A DNA stretch of 64,000 nt from CAZCAC01 sp964496575 (lineage in GTDB: Bacteria > Planctomycetota > UBA1135 > GCA-002686595). The notes beneath the pieces are model-generated. The model worked only from the letters and a program-made list of their open reading frames with translations. It ran no database searches and was not told where the DNA came from. The stretch is taken from positions 15,732 through 79,731 of the forward strand of contig CAZCAC010000029.1 of the NCBI GenBank assembly GCA_964496575.1, in the 5' to 3' direction. Shown piece by piece: positions 25,706 through 34,973 of the stretch (its first letter is position 1; each line of letters begins with the position of its first letter). The translations under genes and the position numbers were made by a program.

Positions 25706-27725
25706 ACCCCTCCAGATGCTCGAGGAAGAAGTCGGCGATGCGCCGCGTCATGTAGGTCCCCTCGTGCCCTCGCGGATAGTGATCCACCCCGGGCATAACC
25801 AGGAGATCGAAGGCCTTGTCCGCCCGGATCAGGGCGTGGACCATCCGCATCGAGGTGGAGAAGGGAGCGTTGCGATCGGCGGTGCCGTGGATGATCAGGA
25901 GCTCGCCTTGCAGCCTGTCCGCCAGCGCGGGGTTCGAACCCTTCGCGTAACCCTCGGGGTTGTTCTCCGGCAGGCGCATGTAGGGCTCGTTGATCGGCGC
26001 CGATTCGGTGAGGTCGCCGGGCGCGCCGGAGACGCCGGCGCGGAAGACTTCGGGCGCGGTGAGCATCGCGCGCAGCGCGAAGTAGCCGCCCCAGGAATGG
26101 CCGTAGACGCCGACGCGCTCGGTGTCCATGTACGGGCGCGACGCAGCGATCTGGTGCAGGGTCGCGACGTGATCGGGGACCTCGATCTCACCGATCCGGC
26201 CGTAGGACGCGTCCTGGAAGGCTTTGCCGCGCTCGGTGGTCCCGCGCGGGTCGACGACGAAGACGATGAAGCCGTACTGCGCCATCGCGCCGGCGCGGAT
26301 GGCGTGGGGAGAGCCCATTCCGAAGTCGTGGGGGACGACGGTGATGAAGGGGCCCGAGTAGATGAGGTCGATGACCGGGTAGCGGCGCGCGGGGTCGAAC
26401 CACTTCGGCTTGTAGAGCACGCCGTGGAGCTCGGTCTCTCCGTCGTCGGCGAGGGTGACGAAGTGCTCGGGTGGCGTCCAGCCGATCGCCTCGAGGCGGG
26501 AGACGTCCGCTTCGGCCAGCACGCACACGAGCTCGCCGTCGGTGCTGCGTAGCTCGGCGACGGGGGGTTGCTCGGGCCCGGACCAGTTGTCGACGAACCA
26601 GAGCTTCGAGGGGGAGAGCTGGACCTCGTGCTCGCCTTCACCGTCGGTCAGCCGCCGGAGCTCGCTCCCGTCGAGGCCGGCACGGCAGAGGTGCGTGTCG
26701 TACGGCCGCGCCTCGGCGTTGGCGGCGAAGTACACGAGCCCGCGTTCGGCGTCGATCTCGACGACACGCTCCACCGGGTACTCGCCCTCGGTCACCCGTC
26801 CGAGCAGCGTCCCGTCGTAGTCGTAGCGATAGAGCTGCCGCCACCCGTCACGTTCGGAGAGCCAGAGGAACTGATCCGTGCCCTCGATGGGCGTGAAGTA
26901 GGCCCGCCAGCCGCCGGTGATGAAGTCCAGGCCGCCGACGAAGGTCTCCTGCTGGTCGGTCAGGATCACCCGGCTCGCTCCCGTCGCCCGGTTTGCGGCC
27001 ATCAGCTCGAGTCGCGTCGCCTCGCGGTTCATCCGCAATAGGAGCAGCTCCTCGTCCCCCTCTCTCCAGCCGAGGACGAAGACGTAGCGCTCCTCGTCCG
27101 GACCGAGGTCGACGACGGTTCTCTCCTTCGTCGCGCGATCGAAGATCACGACCTCGAAGGTGGCCATCGGCTCGCCGGATTTGACGTAGGGGAACTCGTC
27201 GAGAGCCTCGACCGCACTCGAGAAGTCGATCACGGGGACCCGGTGCACGCCGGAGATGTCCAGCTTCCAGGCGAAGACCGCCTCGCCGTCGGTGGTCCAG
27301 CACTCCGGTTCGAGCATCCAGACGTCGTCCTCGGAGGCCCTCTCGGCGAGCACGGTATCTCCCTCCTCACCGTCCTCGCCGAGCTTCAGCTCGCCGGCGA
27401 CGAGGGTGACGTAGTGATCGGTACCGGGGGCGAAGTGGCGTCCGCCGCGCAGCAGCTGCTCCTCCTCGAGCACCCGGCCGCGATCCTCTCGCGTCGCCTT
27501 GCGCGGTTGGCCCTCGGTGGGATCGACGAAGGTCGACTGGCCGGCGTGGCGAAACCAGAACGACGAGCCGTCGTCGAGCCACCGGGCCCGGATGCTGCCG
27601 CCGCGGACCAGGCGCGGGGCGGTGAGAAACTCGTCGGACAGCGCGCGTCGCTCCTCCAGCGTGGGGTCCTGGCCGGTGGGGAGAGAGATCGAGATCAGGG
27701 AGACCAGAGCGATGGTCAGCATCAC
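25704..27725 (-). CDS. S9-family (dipeptidyl-peptidase IV-like) serine peptidase
   Basis: This 673-residue protein has a signal peptide (MMLTIALVSLISISLPTGQD), an N-terminal beta-propeller (about residues 40-420) and a C-terminal alpha/beta-hydrolase domain. The nucleophile elbow is GHSWGG (VGVYGHSWGGYFALRAML). The aspartate lies in IHGTADRNAPFSTSM and the histidine in GVDHYPRGHEG near the end. This is the DPP IV/S9B-S9C arrangement; such enzymes remove dipeptides or acyl residues from peptides in the periplasm. A double-Asp/Arg loop LRVD... is not seen, so exact specificity is open. The gene is monocistronic in appearance. Its stop codon abuts the decayed DUF1800-like fragment, which marks a past rearrangement at its 3' end. 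Confidence 0.9.
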   Translation of the reverse strand: MMLTIALVSLISISLPTGQDPTLEERRALSDEFLTAPRLVRGGSIRARWLDDGSSFWFRHAGQSTFVDPTEGQPRKATREDRGRVLEEEQLLRGGRHFAPGTDHYVTLVAGELKLGEDGEEGDTVLAERASEDDVWMLEPECWTTDGEAVFAWKLDISGVHRVPVIDFSSAVEALDEFPYVKSGEPMATFEVVIFDRATKERTVVDLGPDEERYVFVLGWREGDEELLLLRMNREATRLELMAANRATGASRVILTDQQETFVGGLDFITGGWRAYFTPIEGTDQFLWLSERDGWRQLYRYDYDGTLLGRVTEGEYPVERVVEIDAERGLVYFAANAEARPYDTHLCRAGLDGSELRRLTDGEGEHEVQLSPSKLWFVDNWSGPEQPPVAELRSTDGELVCVLAEADVSRLEAIGWTPPEHFVTLADDGETELHGVLYKPKWFDPARRYPVIDLIYSGPFITVVPHDFGMGSPHAIRAGAMAQYGFIVFVVDPRGTTERGKAFQDASYGRIGEIEVPDHVATLHQIAASRPYMDTERVGVYGHSWGGYFALRAMLTAPEVFRAGVSGAPGDLTESAPINEPYMRLPENNPEGYAKGSNPALADRLQGELLIIHGTADRNAPFSTSMRMVHALIRADKAFDLLVMPGVDHYPRGHEGTYMTRRIADFFLEHLEG

Positions 27726-27851
27726 GGCACCTCTTCGTGGGAGAGGTCCTCATGATGGCCGGCGGCACCGTGGGCGACACTCTCCCTCGATCTCTTACGT
27801 AGCGCGATCATTGCGGACCGATCCGGCCCGAACTCTCGCGGGGAGCTCGCG

Positions 27852-29420
27852 TCAAGGCATCCAGGTGATCGCGTAGGCGTTGGACGTGTTGAAGTCGTTG
27901 ACCCCCGACCCGCAAGGCGGATTCTGGACCGTGCGATACCACAGCTGGTAGTACCGCGTATCGCCGGCGACGAGGCCGCCCTTCTCGCTGAGCGGGATCG
28001 TCGTGCTGGAGGTGCCCGAGGCGTCGGCGAAGCGCACCTGGAGGCGGATCTCGCCGCCGCCGGCGCAACGCAGCCCGTCTCCCCAGGCGACTCCCGGCGA
28101 GAGGTCGTTCTTCGCGTGGAAGTACAGGCCGGCGGCGAACGGCTCCGCGTGGGTGGTGGTCAGGACCAGGGTGTCGGCGCTCACGCTGGCCTCGCCCCAC
28201 CCGGTCAACTGGGCGCCGGAGGCGTAGGTGCCGTTGTCACAACCCGATCCCCGGACGCTCCCGTCGTTGTCGTTGCTGCAGGGGCAGGGGGTGCCGCTGC
28301 CCGGGTCTCCGAAGCAGTACCCGGTCCCGGGGGGCAGGGGCCAGGGATCGCCTACCTTGAAGACGACGTCGTTGTGCATGGAGAGGACGTAGATGTTGCC
28401 CGATTCGCACGCCACGACGTCGTATGCGCCGTTCAAAGGCGTTCCTGCTCCATCGCCGCTCGGTCCCATGAACAGCGAGATCGCGCCGCTCGGATCGATC
28501 TTGAAGACGTTGTCGCTGACGTGCCCTCCGACGTAGACGTTCCCCGCAGCATCCACGTCGATGCCCTCGGGGCCGTCGAGAGTGTTGCCGAGGCCGTCTC
28601 CCGTCGCATCGAGGATCTCGGTGATCGTCCCCCCCGGGGTGATCTCGAAGACGTTGTTGGAGCTGCTCCCCGTGACGTAGACGTTTCCCGCCCGGTCGAC
28701 GTCGACTCCACCCGGGTGCATGAGCGTGTTCGCCACGCCGTCCCCGGTCCAGTCGATGATCTCGGTGATGCTCCCACCGGGAGTGATCTTGAACGCGTTG
28801 TGGCTGAGGAGCCCGACGACGTACACGTTTCCCAGGTGGTCGACGGCGACCGCCTCGGGGAGGTCGAGCACCTTGCCGTTCCCGTCGCCGTCGTGGTCGA
28901 TGATCTGCGTGATCGTCCCGTCGGGGGCGATCCAGAAGACGTTGTCGGTGCTCCGACCCCCCACGTAGACGTTCCCGGCTTCGTCCGCCGTGATGCCCCG
29001 GGGGTCGCGGAACTGGTTTCCGGCTCCGTCCCCGGTGTAGTCGATGATCTCGGTGATGACTCCTTCCGACGTGATCTTGAAGACGTTGTCGCTGGGCAGT
29101 CCCGTGACGTAGGCGTTGCCCAGCGCGTCCACGGCGACCTTCTGTGGATCCTGACAGTTGTTCCCCAGGCCGTCCCCCCAGTAGTCGATGATCTCGGTGA
29201 CGATTCCGCTGGGAGAGATCCGGAAGGCGTTGTCGCTGTCCCAGCCGACGGCGTAGACGTAGTCGTCGGCATCCGCGGCGATACCGAACAGCGTCTCCAG
29301 CGGATGCCCGGCGCCGTCGCCCTCGGGGCCGATGATCACGGTGATCGTCTGGGCGGCGGTCGTGGGAGCGAGGATCAGGAACGAGAGCGCGGCGAGCGGG
29401 AGCGAGCGGGCTGTCTTCAT
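27852..29420 (-). CDS. Secreted NHL-type beta-propeller with Cys-rich C-terminal domain
   Basis: The 522-residue protein has a signal peptide (MKTARSLPLAALSFLILAPTTAAQ). About six tandem 48-residue repeats follow, with consensus VDxxGNVYVxGxxSxNVFxI, then TPxGxITEIIDxTGDGxGNx. This is the NHL/Vgb-lyase propeller pattern, likely a single closed propeller. The last 150 residues are a separate domain: GTGYCFGDPGSGTPCPCSND, then CDNGTYASGAQLTGWGEASV, GLYFHAKNDLSPGVAWGDGL, RCAGGGEIRL and YYQLWYRT. This domain is related in order and key residues to the C-termini of the two M28 peptidases at 44.6-50.1 kb. Start ATG 29420 immediately precedes the signal peptide. A ligand or partner is not evident. 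Confidence 0.72.
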   Translation of the reverse strand: MKTARSLPLAALSFLILAPTTAAQTITVIIGPEGDGAGHPLETLFGIAADADDYVYAVGWDSDNAFRISPSGIVTEIIDYWGDGLGNNCQDPQKVAVDALGNAYVTGLPSDNVFKITSEGVITEIIDYTGDGAGNQFRDPRGITADEAGNVYVGGRSTDNVFWIAPDGTITQIIDHDGDGNGKVLDLPEAVAVDHLGNVYVVGLLSHNAFKITPGGSITEIIDWTGDGVANTLMHPGGVDVDRAGNVYVTGSSSNNVFEITPGGTITEILDATGDGLGNTLDGPEGIDVDAAGNVYVGGHVSDNVFKIDPSGAISLFMGPSGDGAGTPLNGAYDVVACESGNIYVLSMHNDVVFKVGDPWPLPPGTGYCFGDPGSGTPCPCSNDNDGSVRGSGCDNGTYASGAQLTGWGEASVSADTLVLTTTHAEPFAAGLYFHAKNDLSPGVAWGDGLRCAGGGEIRLQVRFADASGTSSTTIPLSEKGGLVAGDTRYYQLWYRTVQNPPCGSGVNDFNTSNAYAITWMP

Positions 29421-29596
29421 GGCGAGTTGTCCGGGGTCGAGGACCTGGAGAGCAGCAAGAGATGAGTTCAGGGTACCGCATCCCACCGGAAAACGGGATC
29501 CCGATTCTCCGTCCCGAGGTCATGACGAAACACCGACCCCCCCGGGAAACCCGGGAGAGCCGGTGCATCGTCACGTGGTGGGGACAGTCGCCTGTC

Positions 29597-30010
29597 TCAG
29601 GCGGACAGCACCTTGTCCACGGCCGCGAGGAAGGTCTCCCGCTCGATCGGCTTGGGGATGAATCCTTCCGGCGGCGGGACCTGGTTGCGCGTGTTCAGGA
29701 AATCGCGGAAGGGGGCCGGGTCCTTGCCGTAGTACGTGACCGCGGTGACCACGATCACCGGGATCGAGCCGAACTCGGAGTCGTCCTTCAGCTCGCGATA
29801 GAAGCGGATTCCCGACTTCTCCGGCATGGTGACGTCGAGGCAGATCAGGTCGGGGTGTGCGGCCTTGACCTGCTCCATCGCTTCATTGCCGTTGGCCGCG
29901 GAGACGGTGTCGTAGCCGTTGTCGCCGAGCAGGGCCTCCAGGTACTGGACGATGTTCGGCTCGTCGTCGACGACCAGGATCTTCTTCTTGTTCGATTGTG
30001 CCTTCTTCAT
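29597..30010 (-). CDS. Single-domain response regulator
   Basis: The 137-residue protein is a stand-alone CheY-like receiver. The acidic pocket is VVDDE, the phosphorylated aspartate lies in LICLDVTMPEKSG, the Thr in VTA and the Lys in FIPKPIE. A 15-residue insert (VTYYGKDPAPFRDFLNTRNQ) between beta4 and alpha4 is longer than usual. It has no output domain, so it must signal by protein contact or act in a phosphorelay. It is the last gene of the redox-complex operon, 82 bases after a second receiver. GGAG nine bases before ATG 30010 supports the start. It probably receives phosphate from the PAS-PAS kinase two genes upstream. Confidence 0.92.
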   Translation of the reverse strand: MKKAQSNKKKILVVDDEPNIVQYLEALLGDNGYDTVSAANGNEAMEQVKAAHPDLICLDVTMPEKSGIRFYRELKDDSEFGSIPVIVVTAVTYYGKDPAPFRDFLNTRNQVPPPEGFIPKPIERETFLAAVDKVLSA

Positions 30011-30092
30011 TCTAGAAAACTCCGTGTCGTTTTGGTCACCCGCCTTGGTCAGTGACGATTCGTGAGGTTGGTTCTCGTACGCTCGTGTTCGA

Positions 30093-30620
30093 TCAGGTCG
30101 TCGACCGCTTCTTGAGGATCTCCAGCGCCTTGCGCAGGTCCTCGGGGCTGGCCGATTGCACTTGCTCGTCCAGCTCCTCCTTGAGCTGGATCTTGTCGAC
30201 GGTGTCGGGACTCTCCTCCATCCCCAGCGCCCGCTGGATGCTGCGGACGTAGGCGAGGGGCCGCACCGGCTTCTCCAGGTACGTGCCGGGGCCGGAGAGG
30301 ACCCCGTGCTCCAGGAGATCGTCGAGGTCGCCCTTGCCCAGCTCGTCCTGGGCATGCGCCGTGACGACCAGAACCGGGATCCGGGACAGCTCCTTGTCGC
30401 GCTTCAGGTCGAAGAGGAGCCGGTGGCCGGTCTTCTTCGGCATGATCAGGTCGAGCGAGATCAGGTCGGGCTTCTCCTCCTTGATGATTGCCAGCGCCTG
30501 CTCTCCATCCTCGGCGGTGAGCACCTTGAAGCCGGCGTCTTCCAGGATGGTGCTGAGGTAGTTGCGGACGTTCGGCTCGTCATCGACGACGAGGATGGTC
30601 TTCTGCGGGTTGGTTTCCAT
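30093..30620 (-). CDS. Single-domain response regulator with helical tail
   Basis: This 175-residue receiver carries ILVVDDEPNVRNYLSTILED, the phospho-acceptor Asp in LISLDLIMPKKTG, VVTA and YLEKPV. After the receiver a 50-residue tail rich in Glu/Lys (DTVDKIQLKEELDEQVQSAS) forms a likely coiled-coil helix; no DNA-binding domain is present. It follows the PAS-PAS kinase gene by 15 bases with a GGAG ribosome site and shares the operon of the transmembrane redox complex. The segment between the Asp and the Lys contains an extra loop (QDELGKGDLDDLLEHGVLSG) like the one in the neighbouring receiver. The two probably arose by duplication. Confidence 0.92.
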   Translation of the reverse strand: METNPQKTILVVDDEPNVRNYLSTILEDAGFKVLTAEDGEQALAIIKEEKPDLISLDLIMPKKTGHRLLFDLKRDKELSRIPVLVVTAHAQDELGKGDLDDLLEHGVLSGPGTYLEKPVRPLAYVRSIQRALGMEESPDTVDKIQLKEELDEQVQSASPEDLRKALEILKKRSTT

Positions 30621-30635
30621 GGCTCGCTCCTGCGG

Positions 30636-32177
30636 CTACTCCGGCGCCTGCTCGAGAGGACAGTCCTCTACGGTCCCCTCGTCGGTCGGCAAGGGAAGTC
30701 GGTTGCGGGGGAAGATCAGTGAGAAGACCGAGCCCTCACCTTCGGTGGATTCGAACGAGACCCGACCGTCGTGCTCCTGCACGATCTTGCTGGTCGTCAG
30801 GAGACCGAGCCCCGTTCCCTTGCCCGACGCCTTGGTGGAGAAGAAGTTTGTGAAGATCTTCTTCTTCACCTCATACTCCATTCCGGCGCCGTCGTCGGAG
30901 ACCTGATACGTGATCACGCCGTCCTTCTCGGTGGTCGACAAGACGACGTGGCCGCCCTCCTTCTCGCTGGTCTCGCAGGCGTCGAGCGCGTTCGAGACCA
31001 GGTTGGTCAAGCAGGTGTGGATCCCCGCCTCGTCCATCAGCGCCGGCGTGATGTCTTCCTGGAGCTCCGCGGTCAGCTCGATTCCGGCCAGCCGCGCCGA
31101 CTCGACGAAGAGCTCGACCACCTGACGCGCCGGGGCGTTCGGATCGACGATGCCGACGGTGGGGGGGCGACCCTTGGAGAACTCGAGAAACTCCTTTACA
31201 AAGAAGGTGATCCGCGAGGCGGCATCCTCGAGCACGCCCCAGCCGTCGGCGAGGCGCTGCGGGTCGCCCTTCTCGATCCCCGACCGCGCCATGTACATCC
31301 CTCCGTCGAGGCCCATCAGGAGGTTCTTCACGCCGTGCGCGAGCCCGGCGACGGTCTGGCCGACGACGGCGAGGCGCTCCGCCTCGAGCTTCTCCCTCTC
31401 GAGGACCTTGGTCTGGGTGATGTCGGTCGACATCTCGATGATGTAGGGGATGCTGCCGTCGGGGCGGACGATAGGCACCACGCGGACGAGGTACCAGGTC
31501 GGCTGGCCGTCGACGGTCAGTCCTTCCTCCTCGCGGACGCGGATCTGCCCGTCGGCAAAGGTGTCGGCCGCCTCGCAGCGCCGGCAGTGCTCCTCGCGTC
31601 CCTTGTACACCTTGTAACAATGCTGATCGCCCCAGACGCCGTAAGACGCGGTGAAGGCCTGGTTGGCCTCGACGATCTTGTAGTCGCGGTCGATCACGCA
31701 GATTCGCACCGGGACCTGGTCCCACAGCTCGTTGCGAACCCAGCTCCGGATCGATGCGCTCTCCTGACCGAGCGCCGTCATCGCCGAGATGTCCGTGGTC
31801 ATCTCGATGACGAACGGGATGCTTCCGTCCTCACGGGTGATCGGAACTGTACGCACCAGGTAGTGCGACGGTGCGCCCTCGATCGTGGTGCCCCGCTCCT
31901 GGCGCACCCGCGTCCGGCCGTCGGCGAAGGTCTCGGCTGCGCTGCAGTGCATGCAGCGCGTATTCTGTCCCTTGTAGACGGAGTAGCAGGAGCGCCCCTG
32001 CCACGCGCCGTACGCCTCGGCGAACGCGCGGTTCGCTTCGACGATCTCGAAGTTCGGATCGATGATGCCGATCCGGACCGGGACCTGGTCCCAGAGGTCG
32101 TAGCGGACCCAGTTGTGGATCGCCGTGCGGTGCAGCGCGTCCGGGGTCTCCGGCCGCCGGTCGGGTTCTTCGATCAT
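30636..32177 (-). CDS. PAS-PAS sensor histidine kinase with Cys motifs
   Basis: The 513-residue kinase (start ATG 32177, four bases after the preceding stop; an upstream ATG at 32207 is in frame) has no membrane segment. Two PAS domains (about residues 20-140 and 145-265) each carry the same Cys arrangement: CYSVYKGQNTRCMHCSAAET and CYKVYKGREEHCRRCEAADT. They are followed by a PAC-like YLVR.VPI..EDGSIP..IEM strand. The kinase core has the H-box LAHGVKNLLMG (His about residue 291), N-box LVSNALDACE, G1 SDDGAGM and G2 GKGTGLGL. The Cys-x11-Cys-x2-Cys motifs could bind a metal, Fe-S or form disulfides, which would suit redox sensing. It lies directly after the fused cytochrome gene in the operon. 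Confidence 0.88.
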   Translation of the reverse strand: MIEEPDRRPETPDALHRTAIHNWVRYDLWDQVPVRIGIIDPNFEIVEANRAFAEAYGAWQGRSCYSVYKGQNTRCMHCSAAETFADGRTRVRQERGTTIEGAPSHYLVRTVPITREDGSIPFVIEMTTDISAMTALGQESASIRSWVRNELWDQVPVRICVIDRDYKIVEANQAFTASYGVWGDQHCYKVYKGREEHCRRCEAADTFADGQIRVREEEGLTVDGQPTWYLVRVVPIVRPDGSIPYIIEMSTDITQTKVLEREKLEAERLAVVGQTVAGLAHGVKNLLMGLDGGMYMARSGIEKGDPQRLADGWGVLEDAASRITFFVKEFLEFSKGRPPTVGIVDPNAPARQVVELFVESARLAGIELTAELQEDITPALMDEAGIHTCLTNLVSNALDACETSEKEGGHVVLSTTEKDGVITYQVSDDGAGMEYEVKKKIFTNFFSTKASGKGTGLGLLTTSKIVQEHDGRVSFESTEGEGSVFSLIFPRNRLPLPTDEGTVEDCPLEQAPE

Positions 32178-32181
32178 CTCG

Positions 32182-34191
32182 TCACCGGCCGTCGCTCGAG
32201 GGTTCATCCGAGGGGATCCGCGCCGAGCGCTCCGGCGCGCCGTTCCTCGACTCGCGAGTGAGATAGGGAGCGAGCCGGTGCAGCGAGGTGCCGCCCTCGT
32301 CGCGGTGACAGCTCTGGCACTCGGCGAACTCCACCGGGTACTTCTCCGGATCGGAGAGTGTCTTCTCCTCGTGGCAGCCGATGCACAGCCCGTGCATGGC
32401 CTCCATGTAGCCCACGGCCAGGCCGGTCATCCCCTGCTCGGGGAGCGCGACCCTCGATCCGGCCGCAATCATCCCTTCGTGGCAATCGAGACACACGGTC
32501 GCGGTCTCCCGCGTCTTGGGCAGCGAGTCGTCCTCGTGGCACTGCACGCACCCGGCGTTGCCGTCGAAGTGATCGACGTGGCGGAAGTGGTCGAAGATAT
32601 CGGTGGGGGAGTACATGTCCTGGTGGCAGGAGACGCACTGCGAGTTCTCCTGGAACGGGATGTTCTGGTGGTGACAGAGCGCGCAGGAGCTCTCCTCACC
32701 CAGCTCGCTCTGGTGGTGATCGTGATTGAAGAGCACCGGGCGTCCGTCGCGATTGCCGTCGAGCACGGTCAGCATCGTCCGCCGGTCGAGCGGACTGGCG
32801 ACCGTGTCGGGGCCGGGCAGGAAGATCTCGTGGCCGAATCCGTGCGTTCGCGGGCGAACGATCCCCTCGATCGACCTCGACTCCTGCGCCGGCACGGCCA
32901 GCGGCTCGGGGCCGAAGAGGGCATCGCCAGGCAGGAAGACCACCGCGATTGCCGCACCGGCCAGCGCGGCCATCGAGTAGCGGCGCGGCGCGGCGAGGGA
33001 CTCGGGGAGGAACATCGAGAAACCCTGGGGGGCGAAGGACGGCTTGTCGCGTCGCACCTCCTCGGACTCGTCGTGCTCTTCGGGGAAGACCTTCAGGTTC
33101 TCGACGGCCCAGAGGAAGACCAGCGTGCCCGCCGCGACGATGCCGGCCGTCACCGCCAGCTCCATCCACGAGGGGAAGTACGAGAAGCCCTCGGGACGCA
33201 TGAAGGCGACCAGGCAGACGTTGAAGCGGTAGCCGATGATCCCGAAGACGCCGACCAGCGCGGTCCAGCCGAGCGCCCTGGGGTGCTCGCGGATCTTCCG
33301 CTGCGACAGGAGCAGCACCGGGATGACGGAGCTCATCGCGATCTCCAACAGGAAGATCCCACCCTCGAACGAGCCGTCGAAGATCGCACCGAGCTCACCG
33401 CGAACGGTGATCTCGACCAGCCGGACGACGCCGTAGATTCCGAGCACCACCGCCGCGGCCTTGCCGAGCCCCGAGAGCAGGTCCATGCGCAGCCTGTGGC
33501 CGTAGACCCAGCCGGAGAAGTACGACTCGAGGATCACCGTAAGGAGCCCCAGCCCCGTCGCCGAGACGAAGAAGAGGATCCAGATGATGGGTGAGTACCA
33601 CAGCGGGTGGAGTCGGTAAGGGGTGATCAGGAACAGCGAGCCCAGCGAAGACTGGTGCAGCGTCGAGAGCACGATCCCGGCGATCACCAGTGGGATGGTG
33701 AAGCGCGTGATCACCTTCCGCAGCTTGACCAGCAGCGGCTTGTTCAGCTTCGGGTGCTCCAGGATCACCGGGCTGAACTCGAGGAACAGCACGGTGAGGT
33801 AGAGCAGCACGCACATCCCCACCTCGAACAGCACCGAGTGGGGCTGTGGATGGACCAGCAGGGCCCAGAAGTGCCAGGGCAGGCCGAGGTCGTACACGAG
33901 GCCGAAGGCCACCGCCAGGTAGCCGAGCAGCGCGGTCAGAATCGCCGGCCGCACGAAGCGGTGGTAGCGTTCCAGGTGGAAGATATGCACCGTCGCGGCC
34001 AGCACGAAGCCGCCGGCGGCCAGCGCCACCCCGGCCATCACGTCGAAGGCGATCCAAAGCCCCCACGGGGAGGCGTCATTGAGGTTGGTCATCGACCCCA
34101 GGCCGCTCTTGAAGCGGGCGACGGTGACGATGATCAGCACTCCGACGAGCGCCCAGAGGACGCTCTTGACCATCTTCTGTCGGAACAGCAT
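32182..34191 (-). CDS. NrfD/HybB-type membrane subunit fused to hexaheme cytochrome c
   Basis: This 669-residue subunit has two parts. Residues 1-370 form a polytopic membrane domain of the NrfD/HybB/HmcC/DsrP type, with about 10 helices (opening SVLWALVGVLIIVTVARFKS, then SPWGLWIAFDVMAGVALAAG). This type exchanges electrons with the quinone pool. A further hydrophobic segment (about 410-430) leads to a periplasmic C-terminal domain (about 470-669). That domain contains six CXXCH c-heme sites: CALCH, CVSCH, CVQCH, CLDCH, CIGCH and CQSCH, between residues 503 and 629. Extra histidines (NHDHHQ, HFRHVDHF) could be distal ligands, as in class III cytochromes. In Dsr/Hmc complexes the NrfD protein and the cytochrome are normally separate. 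The ATG overlaps the upstream ferredoxin stop (TGATG). Confidence 0.9.
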   Translation of the reverse strand: MLFRQKMVKSVLWALVGVLIIVTVARFKSGLGSMTNLNDASPWGLWIAFDVMAGVALAAGGFVLAATVHIFHLERYHRFVRPAILTALLGYLAVAFGLVYDLGLPWHFWALLVHPQPHSVLFEVGMCVLLYLTVLFLEFSPVILEHPKLNKPLLVKLRKVITRFTIPLVIAGIVLSTLHQSSLGSLFLITPYRLHPLWYSPIIWILFFVSATGLGLLTVILESYFSGWVYGHRLRMDLLSGLGKAAAVVLGIYGVVRLVEITVRGELGAIFDGSFEGGIFLLEIAMSSVIPVLLLSQRKIREHPRALGWTALVGVFGIIGYRFNVCLVAFMRPEGFSYFPSWMELAVTAGIVAAGTLVFLWAVENLKVFPEEHDESEEVRRDKPSFAPQGFSMFLPESLAAPRRYSMAALAGAAIAVVFLPGDALFGPEPLAVPAQESRSIEGIVRPRTHGFGHEIFLPGPDTVASPLDRRTMLTVLDGNRDGRPVLFNHDHHQSELGEESSCALCHHQNIPFQENSQCVSCHQDMYSPTDIFDHFRHVDHFDGNAGCVQCHEDDSLPKTRETATVCLDCHEGMIAAGSRVALPEQGMTGLAVGYMEAMHGLCIGCHEEKTLSDPEKYPVEFAECQSCHRDEGGTSLHRLAPYLTRESRNGAPERSARIPSDEPSSDGR

Positions 34192-34973
34192 CACTCCTGC
34201 CCTCCGTCTCGAGTTGCCTCGTTCGCGGCCTCGGCGGCCAGCTGGTCGCGGCGGCCCGTGATCCACCAGAAGCCGGTCATCAGCCCGGCCATGCCCACCA
34301 CCAGCGGCGGGACCTTGGAGAGTGCCGCCCACGTCTTCTCCGGGAGCGGCTCGTCGCCCAGCTCCGGCTGGAAGCCGAGGAAGTCGAGTGGGATGTCGGA
34401 GATGTAGAGCACCGACGTGCCGCCGATCTCCGTCTCGCCGACCACCGTGTCGACGTAGCGATCGGGGTGCGCTTTCAGGCGCGCGTGGGCGAGCTCCAGG
34501 AGCTCGTCGCGGTCGCCGAAGATCGTCGCCTCGCGCGGGCAGGCCTCGACACAGCCGGGGAGCTTGCCCTCTTTGATGCGCGGGTAGCACATGGTGCACT
34601 TCTGGACCAGCGGGACGGCCTTCTCCCAGTCGTAGCGCGGGATGCCGTAGGGGCACGAGGTCATGCAGTACCGGCAGCCCATGCAGCGATCGGAGTCGTA
34701 GATGACGGGGCCTTCCTCGGTCTTCTGCAGCGCTCCGACCAGGCAGGCGGAGACGCAGGCCGGCTCGAGGCAGTGCCGGCACAGGCGGCGAACGAAGCGG
34801 TCCTCCTCGCGCCGCACCATGGTGGTGTAGCGCGTCGAGGAGAGGTCGTCGATGATCCTCTTCCAGCGACGGGGAACGTCGGGGCCGAGCTCGTTGACCT
34901 CCTTGCACGCCTGGACGCACTGCTCGCATCCGGTGCAGAGAGTGGTATCGGTCAGGATTGCCTTGGGACTCAT
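34191..34973 (-). CDS. 16-cysteine ferredoxin subunit (HmcB/DsrO/HybA-like) with C-terminal TM
   Basis: The 260-residue protein has four Cys clusters for four [4Fe-4S] centres: CTGCEQCVQAC (from residue 13), CRHCLEPACVSAC, CMGCRYCMTSCP and CTMCYP...CVEACP. This is the pattern of the DmsB/HybA/HmcB/DsrO/NrfC subunits that connect a NrfD-type membrane protein to a partner. A single hydrophobic helix (PPLVVGMAGLMTGFWWITGR) near residue 235 anchors the C-terminus, as in HybA. No Tat signal is present, so the N-terminal domain probably lies on the cytoplasmic side, unlike DsrO; this is an inference from the sequence. ATGA overlap couples it to the cytochrome b gene upstream, and TGATG couples it to the fused membrane/cytochrome gene downstream. 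Confidence 0.92.
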   Translation of the reverse strand: MSPKAILTDTTLCTGCEQCVQACKEVNELGPDVPRRWKRIIDDLSSTRYTTMVRREEDRFVRRLCRHCLEPACVSACLVGALQKTEEGPVIYDSDRCMGCRYCMTSCPYGIPRYDWEKAVPLVQKCTMCYPRIKEGKLPGCVEACPREATIFGDRDELLELAHARLKAHPDRYVDTVVGETEIGGTSVLYISDIPLDFLGFQPELGDEPLPEKTWAALSKVPPLVVGMAGLMTGFWWITGRRDQLAAEAANEATRDGGQE

